From: an uncultured beta proteobacterium
Lineage (GTDB): Bacteria; Pseudomonadota; Gammaproteobacteria; Burkholderiales; Rhodocyclaceae
Assembly (NCBI GenBank): GCA_903917505.1
Contig: CAIXAY010000033.1
Location: forward strand, 1-6,639
Direction: 5' to 3'
DNA length: 6,639 nucleotides
This document shows positions 5,631 through 6,639 of the stretch, in pieces. The notes below the pieces were generated by a model. The model was not told the origin of the DNA. It made no database searches and saw nothing but the letters and a program-made list of their open reading frames with translations. The position numbers and the translations under genes are program-made. Numbering within the stretch: the stretch's first letter is position 1; each line of letters starts with the position of its first letter.

Positions 5631-5664
5631 CCTGACGCCCGGACGGTCTGCAACTTCCACTCCA

Positions 5665-5690
5665 GTCTCGATTCTCCCGTCGAGACTTTG
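5665..5690 (+). repeat. First of two tandem hairpins after the 67-residue gene
   Basis: GTCTCGA (5665-5671) and TCGAGAC (5680-5686) form an exact 7-bp stem around an 8-base loop and are followed by TTTG. It lies only 7 bases before the strong terminator stem. It could be a weak back-up terminator or a structured 3' end of the transcript. Confidence 0.5.
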
Positions 5691-5693
5691 ATT

Positions 5694-5723
5694 CCCCGCC
5701 AGTAACACGGCGGGGATTTTTTT
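5694..5723 (+). terminator. Rho-independent terminator of the 67-residue gene
   Basis: CCCCGCC (5694-5700), an 8-base loop and GGCGGGG (5709-5715) form an exact 7-bp GC stem. A and seven T residues (5717-5723) follow directly. This is the standard intrinsic terminator layout for the plus strand, placed 63 bases past the TAG at 5630 and ahead of the next transcription unit. Confidence 0.93.
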
Positions 5724-5827
5724 GCCCGCATCGACGCAAGGTGACGCGGTGGCGCCCGGCGGTCGATGCAATCGCCGCGGACATCCTGTAGGCTGCGCGT
5801 ATTTGTCGCGCTTGCGTGGAGAATCCG

Positions 5828-6259
5828 GTGCAGCATTTCAAATTGTTCTTCCTGCGCGCCGGCCTCGGAGCGTTCGCGCTTCTCACGCCGCTGACCGCCG
5901 CCGCCGTGCGCGCCGAACAGGTGCTCTGTCATTACACCTATGGCGGCGAAACGAAGCGGCTGCTGGCACCGGCGGTCGCGTCGCCGTATGGCGTCGAGGG
6001 AATTCAGGTCGGCACCTATTTCCGCTTGCGCGTCGTTTTTCAGGACAGGCCGGCGGATATTGCATCGATCAAGATCTACACCTATGCCGATCGCGACGAT
6101 GAAGTGGTGCTGCTCCACCAGGCCAGCTATCCCTATCCCCCGGTCGGCCGCCGCGCCGCGCCCTACGGCTTCAGCGGCTTGCAATCCGTCTATGAACCGC
6201 GGCGCGAAGGCGAACTGCAGTACTGGTGCGAAATGGCGAAGCCGGGGGCGGCGCGATGA
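5828..6259 (+). CDS. Exported 143-residue protein with two cysteines, unknown function
   Basis: GTG at 5828 is preferred over GTG at 5816 because GGAG (5818-5821) lies 6 bases ahead of it. The protein begins MQHFKLFFLRAGLGAFALLT, a signal peptide with probable cleavage after A29 (AVRA/EQ). The mature part is about 114 residues, rich in tyrosine and beta-strand patterns (TYFRLRVVFQ, IKIYTYADRD), and has only two cysteines: C34 five residues into the mature chain (QVLCHYTYGG) and C134 near the end (QYWCEM). They would plausibly form a disulfide joining the chain ends in the periplasm. The TGA stop overlaps the ATG of the CapA-like gene (ATGA, 6256-6259), so the two are translationally coupled and probably act together. 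No family is recognised. Confidence 0.85.
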   Translation: MQHFKLFFLRAGLGAFALLTPLTAAAVRAEQVLCHYTYGGETKRLLAPAVASPYGVEGIQVGTYFRLRVVFQDRPADIASIKIYTYADRDDEVVLLHQASYPYPPVGRRAAPYGFSGLQSVYEPRREGELQYWCEMAKPGAAR

Positions 6260-6639
6260 AACGATTGCTGCTCGCGCTTGGCGCGCTGCTGGCCGTGGCG
6301 GCCATGCAGGCTGCGCAAGCCGCGGCGGTGCGCCTGGTCTTCGTCGGCGACATCATGCTCGACGACGGGCCAGGCCGCGTGATCGCCGCCGGGCGCGATC
6401 CGCTGGCGCCTTTTTCCGGGCAGCTGCGCGACGCCGATTACACGATCGGCAATCTCGAATGCGCGATCGCCACGGCCGGCAGGACGCTGACGGGCAAGAT
6501 TTACTCGTTTCGCGCCGATCCGCAGGTGCTGCCGCTGCTCCAAGGGCGCTTCGACGCGCTGGCCGTCGCCAACAATCATTCGGGCGACTACGGCAAGGCC
6601 GCCTTCCTCGAAACGCTGGCGCATCTCGACGCCGCCGGC
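6256..6639 (+). CDS. CapA-family (poly-gamma-glutamate synthesis protein-like) exported protein, partial
   Basis: ATG at 6256 opens 128 codons that remain open at the window's right edge. An N-terminal signal peptide (MKRLLLALGALLAVAAMQAA, cleavage probably near residue 23) is followed by a metallophosphatase-type fold. VFVGDIMLD (residues 28-36, with G31-D32), the GNLECAI motif (65-71, with N66 and E68) and VANNHSGDYG (104-113, with N106, N107 and H108) correspond to the metal-ligand motifs of the CapA/PgsA family. In Bacillus such proteins take part in poly-gamma-glutamate capsule export or anchoring. Most proteobacterial members have no established substrate, and no pgsB/pgsC-type genes are in view. 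The ribosome binding site is weak, as expected for a gene coupled by ATGA to the preceding one. Roughly the last two thirds lie outside the window. Confidence 0.9.
   Translation, partial: MKRLLLALGALLAVAAMQAAQAAAVRLVFVGDIMLDDGPGRVIAAGRDPLAPFSGQLRDADYTIGNLECAIATAGRTLTGKIYSFRADPQVLPLLQGRFDALAVANNHSGDYGKAAFLETLAHLDAAG

Noticed and set aside
5576..6184. Minus-strand open frame (202 codons) across the terminator and exported protein
   Set aside because: It runs through a strong plus-strand terminator and opposes a gene with a signal peptide, ribosome binding site and coupled neighbour.
6190..6624. Minus-strand open frame (144 codons) opposite the CapA-like gene
   Set aside because: It is antisense to clear CapA-family motifs; the composition is typical of a high-GC shadow.

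Overview
The window is GC-rich DNA with dense bacterial coding, and most of its genes lie on the minus strand. It looks like a chromosomal piece from a proteobacterium. Base composition, the kdp arrangement and the multi-PAS GGDEF-EAL protein suggest a betaproteobacterium, possibly Rhodocyclales-like, but nothing here fixes the taxon. No tRNA, rRNA, CRISPR array, integrase or transposase was seen.

Layout. (1) Positions 1-1463, minus strand, hold the head of a potassium-uptake kdp operon: a 30-residue membrane micro-protein, kdpF (30 residues) and kdpA (428 codons, running off the left edge). Consecutive genes are joined by 4-base ATGA stop/start overlaps. (2) Positions 1464-2206 hold the kdp promoter region, a 70-residue single-pass membrane protein (1614-1826, minus), and two copies of a 38-base element, one upstream of each transcription unit. 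Each copy contains GATATG-N7-CATATC, and 28 of 38 bases are identical between them. (3) Positions 2207-5070, minus strand, hold a membrane-anchored PAS-PAS-PAS-GGDEF-EAL cyclic-di-GMP enzyme gene. Its frame is broken by one missing base near 4243, inside the second PAS domain. The GGDEF and EAL active sites are intact. (4) Positions 5071-5426 are a divergent intergenic region rich in inverted repeats. (5) Positions 5427-5630, plus strand, hold a small soluble 67-residue protein of unknown function, followed by two hairpins, the second a textbook Rho-independent terminator. (6) From 5828 to the right edge, plus strand, lies a two-gene unit: an exported 143-residue protein with two cysteines, coupled by an ATGA overlap to a CapA-family (poly-gamma-glutamate-synthesis-protein-like, metallophosphatase-fold) exported protein cut by the window edge.

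Functional reading. The left part is high-affinity K+ import. The shared 38-base element suggests, but does not prove, that the small membrane protein is controlled together with kdp. The middle is c-di-GMP signalling, possibly damaged by a frameshift. The right part is an envelope or periplasm-directed gene pair. I saw no overtly new multi-gene system. The most unusual items are the duplicated operator-like element, the frameshift that leaves a GTGA overlap between the two halves of the signalling gene, and the extra micro-protein ahead of kdpF.
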